Below, piece after piece: positions 1 through 18,871 of a stretch of DNA of 64,000 nucleotides; positions within the stretch are counted from its first letter, which is position 1; each line of letters starts with the position of its first letter. Made by a program: the position numbers and the translations under genes. The stretch is from Geodermatophilus sp. TF02-6. GTDB taxonomy: Bacteria; Actinomycetota; Actinomycetes; Mycobacteriales; Geodermatophilaceae. The stretch is from positions 1-64,000 of the forward strand of contig NZ_QOHF01000002.1 in NCBI RefSeq assembly GCF_003319115.1, written 5' to 3'. The notes under the pieces were generated by a model, which ran no database searches, was not told where the DNA came from, and saw nothing but the letters and a program-made list of their open reading frames with translations.

Positions 1-121
1 CCACGTGTTACTCACCCGTTCGCCACTCAAGCCCACCACCGAAGCGGTGAACCCCGTTCGACTTGCATGTGTTAAGCACGCCGCCAGCGTTCGTCCTGAG
101 CCAGGATCAAACTCTCCAAAG
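1..121 (-). rRNA. rrs: 16S ribosomal RNA, 5' end only
   Basis: Read on the minus strand this is the start of a bacterial 16S rRNA. The universal 27F priming segment (AGAGTTTGATCCTGGCTCAG) is followed by the GACGAACGCTGGCGGCGTGC helix and the ACATGCAAGTCGAACGG segment. The gene continues beyond the left edge, so only about 120 nt are visible. The 5' boundary is approximate to a few bases. The leader lies to its right (positions 122 to about 377). No tRNA is visible on this side of the gene. Confidence 0.97.
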
Positions 122-234
122 ATGCTGTAAAAGCTCGACACCCGACCTGACCGACCCCGAAACAACACACCCCCGAGATCAGCCAACCCACACAACCCCA
201 CAACGGGGTCACAAACCATGGCACTGACTTTCGG

Positions 235-260
235 CACGCTGTTGAGTTCTCAAGGAACGG
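235..260 (-). promoter_or_regulatory. rRNA leader antitermination-type motif
   Basis: On the minus strand this segment reads CTTGAGAACTCAACAGCGTG, a motif I know from actinobacterial rRNA leaders just upstream of 16S, where a boxA-like sequence acts in antitermination. It lies about 115 nt upstream of the 16S 5' end and downstream of the promoter proposed at 384-412. The function is inferred from position and sequence likeness. Confidence 0.6.
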
Positions 261-383
261 ACACACAACAACTCCACCCTCGCGGGCTTCGTCGTTGGTG
301 GGATGTCCTACCCTACCCCGCGGCCGGTGGGCTCCCTCAGGGAGCTCCCCGGTTGACCTCTCGGCCCGCGCGGCGCACAGAGA

Positions 384-412
384 AAGCTACGTGCCCCCGG
401 AGGCCGTGTCAA
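384..412 (-). promoter_or_regulatory. sigma70-type rrn promoter
   Basis: On the minus strand a perfect -35 hexamer TTGACA (407-412) is followed after 17 bp by TAGCTT (384-389), a reasonable -10. The promoter points toward the 16S gene and predicts a start near position 377 with a leader of about 255 nt. It lies between tyrS (which ends at 495) and the rRNA leader. Nothing else coding is visible from 122 to 494. Confidence 0.65.
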
Positions 413-494
413 ACGAGCCGAGTGGTGACGCCCGACACCGCTGTGCAACGCGAGGGACACCCGGTCGCGACGTCCTCGTCCGGGCGCCATCTGC

Positions 495-1771
495 TCACCT
501 CGGCCGGCGTCGCACCCCCGCCACGACCCGCTTGCCGCGCCGCAGCACCAGCCACCCGCCGGGCAGCCAGTCGGCCTCGGCGGGCACGGCGTCGGCGTCC
601 GTGACCCGCTCGTTGTTGAGGTACGCCCCGCCCTCCTTCACCGTGCGGCGCGCCTCGGACAGGCTGCTGACCAGACCGGACCGTTGGAACAGCGCGGCGA
701 GGGTCGGGGTCTCCCCTTCGACCGTCACCGAACCGGCCTCCTGCAGGGCGGCCGCCAGACTCGGGGCGTCCAGCGAGCGCAGGTCCTCGCGCCCGAACAG
801 CGCCCGCCCGGCGGCCTCCGCCCGGCGCAGCTCGTCGGGGCCGTGCACGAGTCGGGTCAGCTCCTCGGCCAGCGCCCGCTGCGGCGCCCTGGCGGCTGGC
901 CGTTCGACCGACTCCGCGATCAGCGCGGTGATCTCCTCGCCCGTCCGCTCGGAGAACAGCGGCAGCCAGGTCCGGGCGTCGACGTCATCGAGGTTGAGCC
1001 AGTACTGGAAGAACGCGTAGGGGCTGGTGAGCTCGGGGTCGAGCCACACGGTCGCGCCCTCTGTCTTGCCGATCTTCCTCCCGTCGGCGGTGGTGACCAG
1101 CGGGGTCGCCAGCGCGTGCACGGTGGCGCCCTCGGTCCGCCGGACCAGGTCGACGCCGGCGGTGATGTTGCCCCACTGGTCGGACCCGCCGCTCTGCAGC
1201 GTGCAGCCGTGCCGGCCGTGCAGCTCGAGGAAGTCGTTGGCCTGCAGGATCTGGTAGCTGAACTCGGTGTAGCTGATGCCCGCATCGGAGTTGAGCCGGG
1301 CCGACACCGCCTCCTTGGCCAGCATCCGGTTGACCCGGAAGTGCTTGCCGAGGTCGCGCAGGAAGTCGATGGCCGACAGCGGCGCCGTCCAGTCGAGGTT
1401 GTCCACGTAGATCGGGGTCCGCAGCCCGTCCCGCTCGGCCGGCAGGTCGAGGAACGGCGCCACCCGGCGGCGGATCCGGTCGACCCAGTCGGCCACGGTG
1501 TCCTTGTCGTTGAGCTGCCGCTCCGACGCGGGCCGTGGATCGCCGACGAGGCCGGTCGCCCCGCCGACGAGCACGATCGGCTGGTGGCCGGCCCGCTGCA
1601 GGGCCCGCAGCACCATGAACTGCAGCAGGTGCCCGACGTGCAGGCTCGGCGCGGTCGGGTCGAACCCGCAGTAGTAGGTGACTGGCCCCTCGCCGAGGTG
1701 CTTGCGCAGGGCGTCCTCGTCGGTGCTCTGGGCGATCAGCCCGCGGCGGTGCAGCTCGTCGATCACGTCGG

Positions 1772-1775
<4 letters not shown>
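495..1775 (-). CDS. tyrS: Tyrosyl-tRNA synthetase
   Basis: A 426-residue class I aminoacyl-tRNA synthetase that charges tRNA-Tyr in the cytoplasm. The HIGH-type signature is HVGH (in SLHVGHLLQF, near residue 50) and the KMSKS equivalent is KIGKT. A C-terminal S4-type RNA-binding segment (SLSEARRTVKEGGAYLNNE) follows. The length matches bacterial TyrRS. The GTG start at 1773-1775 overlaps the stop of the upstream DNA glycosylase gene by 4 bp, so tyrS is translationally coupled at the end of the arg gene run. The stop is at 495, and the 16S promoter region follows. Confidence 0.97.
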
Positions 1776-8774
<6,999 letters not shown>

Positions 8775-8782
<8 letters not shown>

Positions 8783-8814
8783 GTGGAGTACGCCGTGCTC
8801 ATGTGGAGTATGCC
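8775..8814. repeat. 20-bp tandem duplication across the argJ/argB junction
   Basis: GTGCTCATGTGGAGTACGCC (8775-8794) is repeated at 8795-8814 with one difference (C8791 against T8811). The copy at 8795-8814 contains the argJ stop (complement of 8799-8801), and the copy at 8775-8794 contains the argB ATG (complement of 8780-8782). A single copy would have given the same ATGA overlap seen at the other arg junctions. Confidence 0.95.
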
Positions 8815-9962
8815 GAGTTCTCGTGCACGTAGGCGACGGACAGGTCGTTGGTCCAGATCGTCGCCTGTTCGCCGCCGGCTCCCAGGTCGACGTCGATGGC
8901 GACCGCGCGGCCGGTGAGGTCGACCAGCTCGCGGGGGTCGCCGATCGCGCCACCCCGGCAGACGGTGACGCCGTTGATGGCGACGTCCACCCGGTCGGGC
9001 TCGAACGCGGCGTCGGTGGTGCCGATCGCGGCGAGCACCCGGCCCCAGTTGGGGTCGTTGCCGAACAGCGCGGTCTTGAGCAGGTTGTTGCGGGCGCAGG
9101 CGCGGCCGGCGGTCAGGGCGTCAGCGACGCTGGCAGCGCCCCGGACGGTGATCGCGACGTCCTTGGTGGATCCCTCGGCGTCGGCGAGCAGCTGCGCGGC
9201 CAGGTCGGTGCAGGCGGCGGTGAGCGCCTCGGCGACGTCCTCGGCGCTGGGGGTGACCCCGCTGGCGCCGTTGGCCATCGCGATGACCGTGTCGTTGGTC
9301 GACAGGCAGCCGTCGGAGTCGACCCGCTCGAAGCTGACGCTGGTCGCATGCTGCAGGGCCGTCTGCAGCACGTCGGCCGGGACCGCGGCGTCGGTGGTGA
9401 GGACGACGAGCATCGTGGCCAGGCTGGGGGCGAGCATGCCGGCGCCCTTGGCCATGCCGCCGACGGTCCAGCCGCCGTCCGGACCGCCGCGGGCCTGCAC
9501 CGTCGTCTTGGGCACGCTGTCGGTGGTCATGATCGCCAGCGCGGCGTCCCGGCCGCCGTCCTCGGACAACCCCTTGGCGGCGGCGGTGACCCCGGCGGTG
9601 AGCTCCTCCATCGGCAGCCGGACGCCGATCAGCCCGGTGGAGGCGACCGCGACGTCGACCGCGCCGATGCCGAGCTCGCCGGCGACGTGCTCGGCGGTGG
9701 CGTGGGTGTCGCCGAAGCCCTCGGGCCCGGTGCAGGCGTTGGCGCCGCCGGAGTTGAGGACGACCGCCCTCACCCGCCCGGTGGTCAGGACCTGCCGGCT
9801 CCACTGCACCGGCGCGGCCGGGAAGCGGTTGGTGGTGAAGACCCCCGCCGCGGCGTCGTCCGGGCCGTCGTTGACCACCAGGGCGACGTCCTGCGCGCCG
9901 GTGCTCTTGAGCCCCGCGGCGACGCCCGCGGCCCGGAACCCCTGCGGTGCGGTCACGCTCAT
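8799..9962 (-). CDS. argJ: Bifunctional ornithine acetyltransferase / N-acetylglutamate synthase
   Basis: A 387-residue enzyme that recycles the acetyl group between acetylornithine and glutamate. It is made as a precursor that cleaves itself at the Ala-Thr bond in [14 protein letters not shown], which is present; the Thr becomes the nucleophile of the beta chain. The ATG at 9962 is chosen because GGAGG stands 7 nt upstream; GTG at 9956 is an alternative. The gap to argC (55 bp) is the only sizeable one in the arg run. The C-terminus VHENSAYST falls within the tandem duplication. Confidence 0.96.
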   Translation of the reverse strand: MSVTAPQGFRAAGVAAGLKSTGAQDVALVVNDGPDDAAAGVFTTNRFPAAPVQWSRQVLTTGRVRAVVLNSGGANACTGPEGFGDTHATAEHVAGELGIGAVDVAVASTGLIGVRLPMEELTAGVTAAAKGLSEDGGRDAALAIMTTDSVPKTTVQARGGPDGGWTVGGMAKGAGMLAPSLATMLVVLTTDAAVPADVLQTALQHATSVSFERVDSDGCLSTNDTVIAMANGASGVTPSAEDVAEALTAACTDLAAQLLADAEGSTKDVAITVRGAASVADALTAGRACARNNLLKTALFGNDPNWGRVLAAIGTTDAAFEPDRVDVAINGVTVCRGGAIGDPRELVDLTGRAVAIDVDLGAGGEQATIWTNDLSVAYVHENSAYST

Positions 9963-10017
9963 ACCGGGGCCTCCGCGGGGACGTGGAGTGCCAGCGGAGC
10001 GTCGTCGTGGGGTGGGT

Positions 10018-11094
<1,077 letters not shown>

Positions 11095-11249
11095 TCCAGG
11101 GCGTCGTCATCCGGACGTCCAGGTCGCCTGTGCGCACTCGGAGTACCGGTCTCCTCCAGCCGCGGCCGGCGAGGACGTCCGGCTCGCGTGTCACACCCGA
11201 CTCCTGGCCGGTGTCTCCATGCCGAGAGCGAGTGACCGGAGGAGGAGTC

Positions 11250-11828
11250 ATGGCCAGCAGTACCAGGATCCCGAAGGCGGAGCTGACCGGCGTCTACGGC
11301 GCGGTGGTCAAGCGGGTGTCCCGCAGGGTGTTCGGCGGCGTGCCCGAGCCGGTCGAGGTGGCGTGGCACAACCGGAAGGTGCTGGACTTCAGCTTCAGCG
11401 TCGGTCGCAGGGCACAGAAGTGGGACCAGTGCGACGAGGACCTGAAGTCGTTCGCCCACATGGCGGTGGCCAGCCTGGTCGGCTGCAGCTTCTGCCTGGA
11501 CCTCGGCTACTTCCACGCCCACAACGAGGGGCTCGACCTGACCAAGGCCCGCGAGGTGCCGCGCTGGCGCGGATCGGACGTGTTCACGCCGCTGGAGCGC
11601 GAGGTCATGGAGTACGCCGAGGCGATGAGCCGGACCCCGCCGACGGTGACCGACGAGATGTCCGCGCGGCTGCTCGAGCAGCTCGGCGCACCCGCGCTGG
11701 TGGAGCTGACCGCGTTCATCGGGCTGGCGAACCTCTACACCCGCACCAACACCGCGTTCGGCATCGAGTCGCAGGGCTTCGCGGCGGCGTGTGACCTGGA
11801 GCCGCTCGCCGCACCGTCGACGGCATGA
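11250..11828 (+). CDS. Carboxymuconolactone decarboxylase (AhpD-like) family protein
   Basis: A 192-residue all-helical protein. The family motif is present as CSFCLDLGYFHAHNEG (two Cys and the downstream His, about residues 76-90), the arrangement used by AhpD-type peroxidase partners and CMD enzymes. GGAGGAG stands directly before the ATG at 11250. It is transcribed divergently from argC, 190 bp away. The substrate cannot be told from sequence; the CxxC argues for a thiol/peroxide role rather than true 4-carboxymuconolactone decarboxylation. From 11829 to 12049 I see no gene. Confidence 0.85.
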   Translation: MASSTRIPKAELTGVYGAVVKRVSRRVFGGVPEPVEVAWHNRKVLDFSFSVGRRAQKWDQCDEDLKSFAHMAVASLVGCSFCLDLGYFHAHNEGLDLTKAREVPRWRGSDVFTPLEREVMEYAEAMSRTPPTVTDEMSARLLEQLGAPALVELTAFIGLANLYTRTNTAFGIESQGFAAACDLEPLAAPSTA

Positions 11829-12049
11829 CCGACCACTGTTGGTCACCCACCGCGGAGGGACGCGAGCCGGACGTCCGCCCCGTCCGGCGACCGTGACCCG
11901 GACCGCGCCGGCTGAGCTCAGGCGAGCGGGTCGTCCTCGCCGTGGGGGCGCAGGCGCAGCCGGCGAGCGGCGTCGCCCGGGGTGGTCTCGCGCAGGACGG
12001 CGGGGTCGTCGGCGCCGGCGCGCAGGGAACGACCCGACCAGGCAGGAGG

Positions 12050-12088
12050 AGGCCACGGAACGGGGCCGCAGGGGGCAGGGGTCCTTCC
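12050..12088 (-). terminator. Mosaic GC-rich hairpin element after pheT (partial)
   Basis: Read on the minus strand, the pheT TGA is followed at once by GGAAGGACCCCTGCCCCC and then CGGCCCCG. This is the start of the AAGGACCCC element found after several other genes in this window. The second half is short, so this copy is incomplete. A transcript-end role is inferred. Confidence 0.5.
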
Positions 12089-14623
12089 TCAGGCACGGAG
12101 CTGCGCGCCCGTCCGCTGGGCCGCGGCGGCGACCGCGGCGTCGCGGACGGCGGTGGCCTCCTCGCTGGTCAGCGTCCGGTCCGGGGCCCGCAGGGTGAGC
12201 GCGTAGGCCAGCGAGCGCGACCCGGCCGGCACCGGCGGGCCGGTGTAGAGGTCGAACAGCCGCAGCGACTCCAGCAGCTGTCCTGCGCCGGCGCGCAGCG
12301 CGGCGTCCACCTCGGCGGCGGGCACCTCGTCGCGGACCACGAGCGCGACGTCGACCAGCACCGGCGGGAAGGTCGAGATGTGCGGGCCGACCGGCACGGG
12401 CGCCGGCGGGAGCGCGTCGACGTCGAGCTCCATCACCGAGGTGCGGGCCGGCAGGGCCAGCGCCGCGCACACCCGCGGGTGCAGCTCGCCGGCGAAGCCC
12501 ACGGTGCGATGGCCCCCGGCTCCGTCACCGACCAGCAGCTCGGCGCAGCGGCCCGGGTGCCACGGTGCGCACTCCCCCGCCCGCACGGTCAGCTCGACGC
12601 CGGCTGCCTCGGCCACCCGGCGGGCGGCCTGCACCGCGTCCGCCCAGACCGCCGGCCGGCCCGGGCCCCACCAGCCGCGCGGCTCGCGGTTGCCGGCCAG
12701 CGCCACGGCCACGTGCCAGGGCTGGGCCGGGACCGCGCCCAGCAGCGCGGCGATCGTCTCGTCGTCCGGACGCCGGTCCACGCCGGGCAGCGGAGCCGGC
12801 CGACGCACTCCGCCGGGGAAGACCGCGCCGTGCTCGAACAGGGCGAGGTCGCGCTGGCCGCGGGAGAGGTTGCGGGCCAGCGTGGCCAGCAGCCCGGGCA
12901 GCAGCGTGGTGCGCAGCGCCGGCTCCTCCTCCGACAGCGGGTTGCGGACGACGACGACCTGCCGCCGCTCGTCGTCCTCGGCCAGGCCCAGCGCGTCCAG
13001 CGCCGCCGGCCCGACGAAGGGGTAGGACGGCGCCTCGACGTAGCCGACCTCGGCCAGCGTGCGGCCGATCGCCCGGCGGCGGCGCTGGGCCTCGGTCAGC
13101 CCGCGTCCGGGCGGGGCGGTGGGCAGCACCGAGGGGACGTCGTCGTAACCGGCCAGCCGGACGACCTCCTCGACCAGGTCGGCCGGGTCGGTGAGGTCCG
13201 GGCGCCAAGACGGCGGGGTCACGGTGAGGAGGCCGCCCCCGCTGTCTTCCGTGGCGCCGTCGTCCGTGGCGCCGTCGTCCGTGGCGCCGTCCACGGCGCA
13301 GCCGACCGCGGCCAGCAGCTCGGTGACCCGCGCCGGCGGGTACGGCACCCCGGCCACGCGGCCGGGCAGCGCGGGGTCGAGCGGGATGGTCGGGCGCGGC
13401 CCGCGGGTGTCGACGTCCACCGGGGCGCCGACGACGCGCGCACCGCCGTGCTCGGCCAGCAGCTCGGCGGCGCGGACCAGCGCGGCCGTCGTCATCTCCG
13501 GGTCGACACCGCGCTCGAAACGCTTGGCCGCCTCGCTGGGCAGCCGGTGCCGGCGCGCGGTGCGGGCCACCCCGGTCGGCTCCCAGTGCGCCGCCTCCAG
13601 CAGCACGTCCACCGTGTCGTCGCCGATCTCGGTCGATGCGCCTCCCATCACCGCGGCCAGCCCGATCGGGCCGGAGTCGTCGGTGATCAGCAGGTCGTCG
13701 GCGTCCAGGACGCGGTCCACCCCGTCCAGGGTGGTCAGCCGCTCCCCCTCGCGCGCCCGGCGGACGACGATCGGCCCGCTGACCCGGTCGCGGTCGAAGG
13801 CGTGCATCGGCTGGCCGAGCTCGAGCATCACGTAGTTGGTGACGTCGACGGCCAGCGAGACGCTCCGGACGCCGGACTCGGCCAGCCGCCGGCGCATCCC
13901 CCACGGCGTCGGCGCGGTCGGGTCCAGGTCCTCCAGCGCGATCATCGAGAACCGGTCGCAGCGGTCGGGGTCGGCGACGGCGACCTCCCACGCCGGCTCC
14001 CCCGACCAGGACGGCACCGGGAGCGCGCCCGGGTCGCGCCAGGTCACGCCCAGGCCGGTGCCGATCTCACGGGCGATGCCGCGCATGGACAGGCAGTAGC
14101 CGCGGTCGGGGGTGATGGCCAGCTCGACGACGACGTCGTCGAGACCCACCACCGGGCCGGCCGGGGTGCCCGGCGCCGGGGCGCTGCCGGCCGCGCCGTC
14201 CGCCAGGACCAGGATCCCGGTGTGGTCCTCGCCGATGCCCAGCTCGCGGGCCGAGCAGATCATCCCGTCGGAGATGCGGTCGTAGGTCTTCCTCGAGGCG
14301 ATCGTGAACCCGCCGGGCAGCACCGCGCCGGGCAGGGCCACCACCACGGCGTCGCCGACGGCGAAGTTGCGGGCGCCGCAGACGATGCCCCGGGGGGCCT
14401 GCTCCCCGACGTCGACCCGGCAGAAGCGGATCGGCTTCTTGAAACCGGTCAGCTCCTCGACCTCCAGCACCCGGCCGACGACGAGCGGACCGGTGACCTC
14501 CTCGGGCCGGTGGACCTTCTCCACCTCCAGGCCGAGCCGGACGAAGGTGGCGTCGAGCTGCTCCACCGTCGTCCCGGACGGCAGGTCGACGTACTCGGCC
14601 AGCCAGCCGACGGGGACCCTCAC
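12089..14623 (-). CDS. pheT: Phenylalanyl-tRNA synthetase beta subunit
   Basis: 844 residues, full length for the beta chain of the alpha2beta2 enzyme. It starts MRVPVGWLAEYVDLP. It contains the EMAP/OB-like tRNA-binding domain (about 40-155), the B3/4 editing region, the B5 domain and the C-terminal FDX-ACB anticodon-binding domain (HISTFPPVLVDVALVV near 745). It lies 28 bp downstream of pheS. An Asp/Gly/Ala/Thr insert near residue 450 is encoded by 15-bp direct repeats. The stop is followed by an AAGGACCCC-type element. Confidence 0.98.
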   Translation of the reverse strand: MRVPVGWLAEYVDLPSGTTVEQLDATFVRLGLEVEKVHRPEEVTGPLVVGRVLEVEELTGFKKPIRFCRVDVGEQAPRGIVCGARNFAVGDAVVVALPGAVLPGGFTIASRKTYDRISDGMICSARELGIGEDHTGILVLADGAAGSAPAPGTPAGPVVGLDDVVVELAITPDRGYCLSMRGIAREIGTGLGVTWRDPGALPVPSWSGEPAWEVAVADPDRCDRFSMIALEDLDPTAPTPWGMRRRLAESGVRSVSLAVDVTNYVMLELGQPMHAFDRDRVSGPIVVRRAREGERLTTLDGVDRVLDADDLLITDDSGPIGLAAVMGGASTEIGDDTVDVLLEAAHWEPTGVARTARRHRLPSEAAKRFERGVDPEMTTAALVRAAELLAEHGGARVVGAPVDVDTRGPRPTIPLDPALPGRVAGVPYPPARVTELLAAVGCAVDGATDDGATDDGATEDSGGGLLTVTPPSWRPDLTDPADLVEEVVRLAGYDDVPSVLPTAPPGRGLTEAQRRRRAIGRTLAEVGYVEAPSYPFVGPAALDALGLAEDDERRQVVVVRNPLSEEEPALRTTLLPGLLATLARNLSRGQRDLALFEHGAVFPGGVRRPAPLPGVDRRPDDETIAALLGAVPAQPWHVAVALAGNREPRGWWGPGRPAVWADAVQAARRVAEAAGVELTVRAGECAPWHPGRCAELLVGDGAGGHRTVGFAGELHPRVCAALALPARTSVMELDVDALPPAPVPVGPHISTFPPVLVDVALVVRDEVPAAEVDAALRAGAGQLLESLRLFDLYTGPPVPAGSRSLAYALTLRAPDRTLTSEEATAVRDAAVAAAAQRTGAQLRA
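13251..13291. repeat. 15-bp direct repeats inside pheT
   Basis: The unit GTGGCGCCGTCGTCC occurs at 13251-13265 and 13266-13280 and partly from 13281. On the coding (minus) strand it gives repeated DGATD, forming an acidic insert in PheT between conserved domains. It is in frame, so it is a microsatellite-like length polymorphism that PheT tolerates. Confidence 0.9.
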
Positions 14624-14651
14624 TACTCTGCCTTCCCATCGTGACGGTCGG

Positions 14652-15800
<1,149 letters not shown>

Positions 15801-15926
15801 TCATCCCCCCGCCGGCCCGCCCCCTCGCCGCCCGTGGTCGCGGTGCCGGCGGCCCGGGCTCCTCCCGGAGGGGGAGATGCGCCGGTCCGGCTCAGCACCC
15901 CCCTGGTCGCGGCCGATGACCTCCCC

Positions 15927-17368
15927 GTGGCAACCTCCTCGAGCGCGCCGTCCACGACGATCGACGACGTCCTCCGGCACGGCACCGTGCGCAGCGTCTT
16001 CCAGCCCATCGTCGAGCTCGACAGCCGCCGGGTGGTCGCCTACGAGGCGCTGGCCCGCGGACCGCAGGGCCCGCTGGAGCGGCCCGACGCGCTCTTCGCC
16101 GCCGCCCGCGAGGCCGGCCGCCTCGCCGAGCTGGACGCCGCCTGCCGCTCCGCGGCCCTGCGCGGCGCCCTCGAGCAGGGCCTGGAGGCGCCGCTGACCC
16201 TGTTCGTCAACGTCGAGCCCGAGGTGCTCGACCGGGCGCCGATGGAGGACCTGTTGGCCATCGCGCAGGCCGCACCGGGCGGGTGGCGGGTGGTCCTGGA
16301 GATCACCGAGCGGGCGCTGGCCACCCGCCCGGCCGAGCTGCTGCGCACCGTCGAGCGGGTGCGTGCCGTCGGCTGGGCCGTGGCGGTGGACGACGTCGGC
16401 GCCGAGCCGATGTCGCTGGCGTTCATGCCGCTGCTGCGTCCGGACGTGGTCAAGCTGGACCTGCGGCTGGTGCAGGAGCGGCCCGGCCCGGTGATCGCCG
16501 GGATCATGAACGCGGTCAACGCGCACGCCGAGCGCACCGGCGCGGTCGTGCTGGCCGAGGGCATCGAGGACGCCGTCCACCTGCGGATGGCCCGCGCGCT
16601 CGCGACACCGTCGTCCGGGCCACCGCCGCGCTGCTGGCGCGGGTCGCCCCGAGGTCCGAGGAACTGCCGCACGCGCCGCAGCAGCCCCCCGCGCCCGTCC
16701 CGTCCACCGAGCCGCGCAGCGCCGGCGCGCTCGTCGCCTCGCCCGGCGACACGCTGCTGACCGGTGCGCTGGCCGCGACCCCCAGCGGTGTGACGATCGT
16801 CGACGTGCGGCTGCCCGACCAGCCGCTGGTCTACGTCAACCCGGCGTTCGAGAGGCTGGCCGGTCTCCCGCGCGAGCAGCTGCTGGGCCGCAACTGCCGG
16901 TTCCTGCAGGGGACCGACACCGACCCCGCGGCGACCGCCGCGATCCGCCGCACCGTCGCGGCCGGGGAGGAGTGCCGGGTCACCGTGCTCAACCACCGCG
17001 GCGCCGAGCGGACGCCGTGGTGGAACGAGCTGCACCTGGCGCCGGTCCGCGGGCACGACGGGACGGTCACCCACTACATCGGCGTCCAGGTGGACGTGAC
17101 CTCGCGCGTGGCGGCTGAGCGCGCGCTGGTGCAGGAGCGCGACCGCACCCGCGCCGCGCTGGCCCGCATCGAGGAGCTGGCCGACACCGACCCGCTCACC
17201 GGGCTGCCCAACCGGCGCCGGCTGGCCGAGCAGGTCGAGACCGCGCTGTGGAACGCTCGGGCCCGGGACGAGGGCCTGGGCGGGGACGAGTTCCTGGTGG
17301 CGCTGACCGGGCTCCCGGCGGACGGCGCCGCGGCCGACGCCCCTGAGCGCCCGGCACCCAGGCCGTGA
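15927..17368 (+). pseudogene. Decayed EAL - LOV - GGDEF cyclic-di-GMP photoreceptor
   Basis: The first frame (GTG 15927) encodes an EAL phosphodiesterase domain (FQPIVELDSRRVVAYEALAR, then VVLEITER, VDDVGAE, DVVKLD, LAEGIED). It breaks near 16608 after HLRMARAL, where the final EAL motif (normally GATLGQGYLFG-like) is missing. The reading continues in another frame as RDTVVRATAALLARVAPR, then a LOV/PAS domain with the flavin-cysteine motif GRNCRFLQG and a WNELHLAPVRG strand. A GGDEF domain starts DTDPLTGLPNRRRL but jumps to LGGDEFLV with about 45-50 residues missing, and stops about 20 residues later. One frameshifting deletion, one in-frame deletion and a truncation make it non-functional as a whole. 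Confidence 0.85.
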
Positions 17369-17426
17369 TCATCGGCGAGTGGCTGGGCGACACGCCGGCA
17401 GGCGGCGGCCAGCCGCCGATGATCAC
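17365..17426. repeat. Interrupted palindrome with GTGATCATCGGCG arms
   Basis: Perfect 13-bp arms (17365-17377 and 17414-17426) enclose a 36-nt loop with CGACACGCCGGCAGGCGG. The TGA stop of the decayed EAL-LOV-GGDEF frame lies within the left arm. The GATCAT outer arm and CGACACG loop relate it to the elements at 24402, 29643 and 40725, though the arm sequence differs. Confidence 0.75.
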
Positions 17427-17457
17427 CGGTCGGAGTGCCCGGAGGCGGCCCCCGTCC

Positions 17458-17555
17458 GCCACCCCCTGCAGGGCCCCGCCGCCGGCCCCGTCCCGGGTCC
17501 CGCCCGAGCGAGGGGGGGAGGACGGGGTCCTGTCACGGTGGGGGCGGGGGGCCTC
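17458..17555 (-). terminator. Nested mosaic hairpin after the rRNA methyltransferase gene
   Basis: Read leftward from the TAG at 17556, an outer strand GGCCCCCCGCC is followed by the inner AGGACCCCGTCC ... GGGACGGGGCC stem and then GGCCCTGCAGGGGG. This is the nested form of the AAGGACCCC element. It begins right after the stop codon and points the same way as the gene. A terminator or 3'-end role is inferred. Confidence 0.55.
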
Positions 17556-18341
17556 CTACTGGGCCAGCTGGGTGGTGTAGAGGCAGATCGCCGCGGCGGC
17601 GGCCAGGTTGAGGCTCTCGGCCCGGCCGCGCATGGGGATGCGCACCCGCGCGTCGGCCAGCGCGGCCAGCTGCGCCGGCACGCCGCGGGCCTCGTTGCCG
17701 AACAGCCAGACGACCCGGCCGGTGAGGCGGTCGGTCACCTCGGGCAGGGTCGTCTCTCCCCCGCCGTCCGCGGCGAGCACGGTGGCGCCGGCGTCCCGCA
17801 GCCGCGGCAGGAGGCCGGCCAGCGCCGTCCCGCGGACGACGTCGACGTGGAAGAGGCTGCCCGCGCTGGCGCGCACCGCCTTGCCGCCGTAGGGGTCGGC
17901 CGACCCGGCGCCGAAGACCACCGCGCCGGCACCGCAGGCGTCGGCGGTGCGCAGCACCGTGCCGGCGTTGCCGGGGTCGGCCAGCTCGGCGAGGGCGACG
18001 GCCAGCCGGGGCGGGTCGGCGGTCAGCCGCTCGGCCGGCACGTCCCGCAGCGCGCAGACGGCGACCAGCCCCTGCGGGGTGACCGTCTCCGACAGCGAGG
18101 CCGCCGCCCTCTCGGTGACCCGCCGGACCGGCACCGGCGTCGCGGCCAGCAGGTCGCGGTGCGCGGCGGCGGCCGCGTCGGTCACGAAGACCTCGCGCAC
18201 CCGGGCCGGGTCGGCCAGCGCCTCGGCCACGGCCTGCCGGCCCTCGGCGAGGAACAGCCCGGCGGCGTCCCGCTCGGCCCGGCGGGTGAGCCGGCGCGCG
18301 GCCGCCACCCGCCCCGACCGCTCGGTGAGCGGCTCGGTCAC
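17556..18341 (-). CDS. TrmH/SpoU-family 23S rRNA or tRNA 2'-O-methyltransferase
   Basis: 261 residues. An N-terminal L30e-like substrate-binding domain (FLAEGRQAVAEAL, residues 28-40) precedes the SPOUT knot with family motifs ELADPGNAGTVLRTADACGA, VWLFGNEARGV and RIPMRGRAESLNLAAAAAICLY. It should methylate a ribose 2'-OH with S-adenosylmethionine. The GTG start at 18341 is chosen at VTEPLTERSG. It follows rplT by about 100 bp, the usual place for such a gene downstream of infC-rpmI-rplT in actinobacteria. The target nucleotide is unknown. Confidence 0.92.
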   Translation of the reverse strand: MTEPLTERSGRVAAARRLTRRAERDAAGLFLAEGRQAVAEALADPARVREVFVTDAAAAAHRDLLAATPVPVRRVTERAAASLSETVTPQGLVAVCALRDVPAERLTADPPRLAVALAELADPGNAGTVLRTADACGAGAVVFGAGSADPYGGKAVRASAGSLFHVDVVRGTALAGLLPRLRDAGATVLAADGGGETTLPEVTDRLTGRVVWLFGNEARGVPAQLAALADARVRIPMRGRAESLNLAAAAAICLYTTQLAQ

Positions 18342-18441
18342 GCGTTCCCTCCTCCGCGGCGGACGTGGTCCCCGGACACGCCGACGCCGCCGGCGCCGGC
18401 CCGAGGGACCGGACGCCGACGGCGTCGGGAGGGGCGTGACT

Positions 18442-18837
18442 TCAGGCGGCGGCGCTGCCGGTGGCGCCGCCGGCCGGGGCGGCGGCGACGGCGGCGCGCG
18501 CGGTCTCCACCAGGGCGGTGAAGGCGGCCGGCTCGTTGACCGCCAGCTCGGCGAGGACACGCCGGTCGAGCTCGATGCCGGCGAGCTTGAGGCCCTGCAC
18601 GAACCGGTTGTAGGTCATGTCGTTCTGGCGGGCCGCGGCGTTGATCCGGGTGATCCACAGCTTGCGGAAGTCACCCTTGCGGACCTTGCGGTCGCGGTAC
18701 TGGTAGGTGGCCGAGTGCAGGACCTGCTCCTTGGCCTTGCGGTACAGGCGCGACCTCTGGCCCCGGTACCCGCTGGCGGCCTCGAGGGTCGTCCGGCGCT
18801 TCTTCTGGGCGTTGACCGCCCGCTTCACGCGTGCCAC
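18442..18837 (-). CDS. rplT: 50S ribosomal protein L20
   Basis: 131 residues, beginning [15 protein letters not shown] and containing the typical [16 protein letters not shown] and [19 protein letters not shown] stretches. It binds 23S rRNA and starts 50S assembly. The Ala/Gly-rich tail ([11 protein letters not shown]) is a small lineage extension. Third gene of infC-rpmI-rplT, 34 bp after rpmI. Confidence 0.99.
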   Translation of the reverse strand: MARVKRAVNAQKKRRTTLEAASGYRGQRSRLYRKAKEQVLHSATYQYRDRKVRKGDFRKLWITRINAAARQNDMTYNRFVQGLKLAGIELDRRVLAELAVNEPAAFTALVETARAAVAAAPAGGATGSAAA

Positions 18838-18871
18838 TGAAGGGCTCCTGTCTTCTCGTTACCGGGGGCGC

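Noticed and set aside
11942..14644. A 900-codon open frame antisense to pheT
   Set aside because: It is the mirror of the GC-rich PheT coding frame, has no recognisable domain and is Arg/Gly/Val-rich as expected for codon shadows in high-GC DNA.
15927..17368. Two separate intact genes (an EAL protein and a LOV-GGDEF protein)
   Set aside because: The EAL frame lacks its last motif and runs into a non-homologous tail, the GGDEF has an internal deletion, and the helix RDTVVRATAALLARV links the two frames, which indicates one damaged gene.
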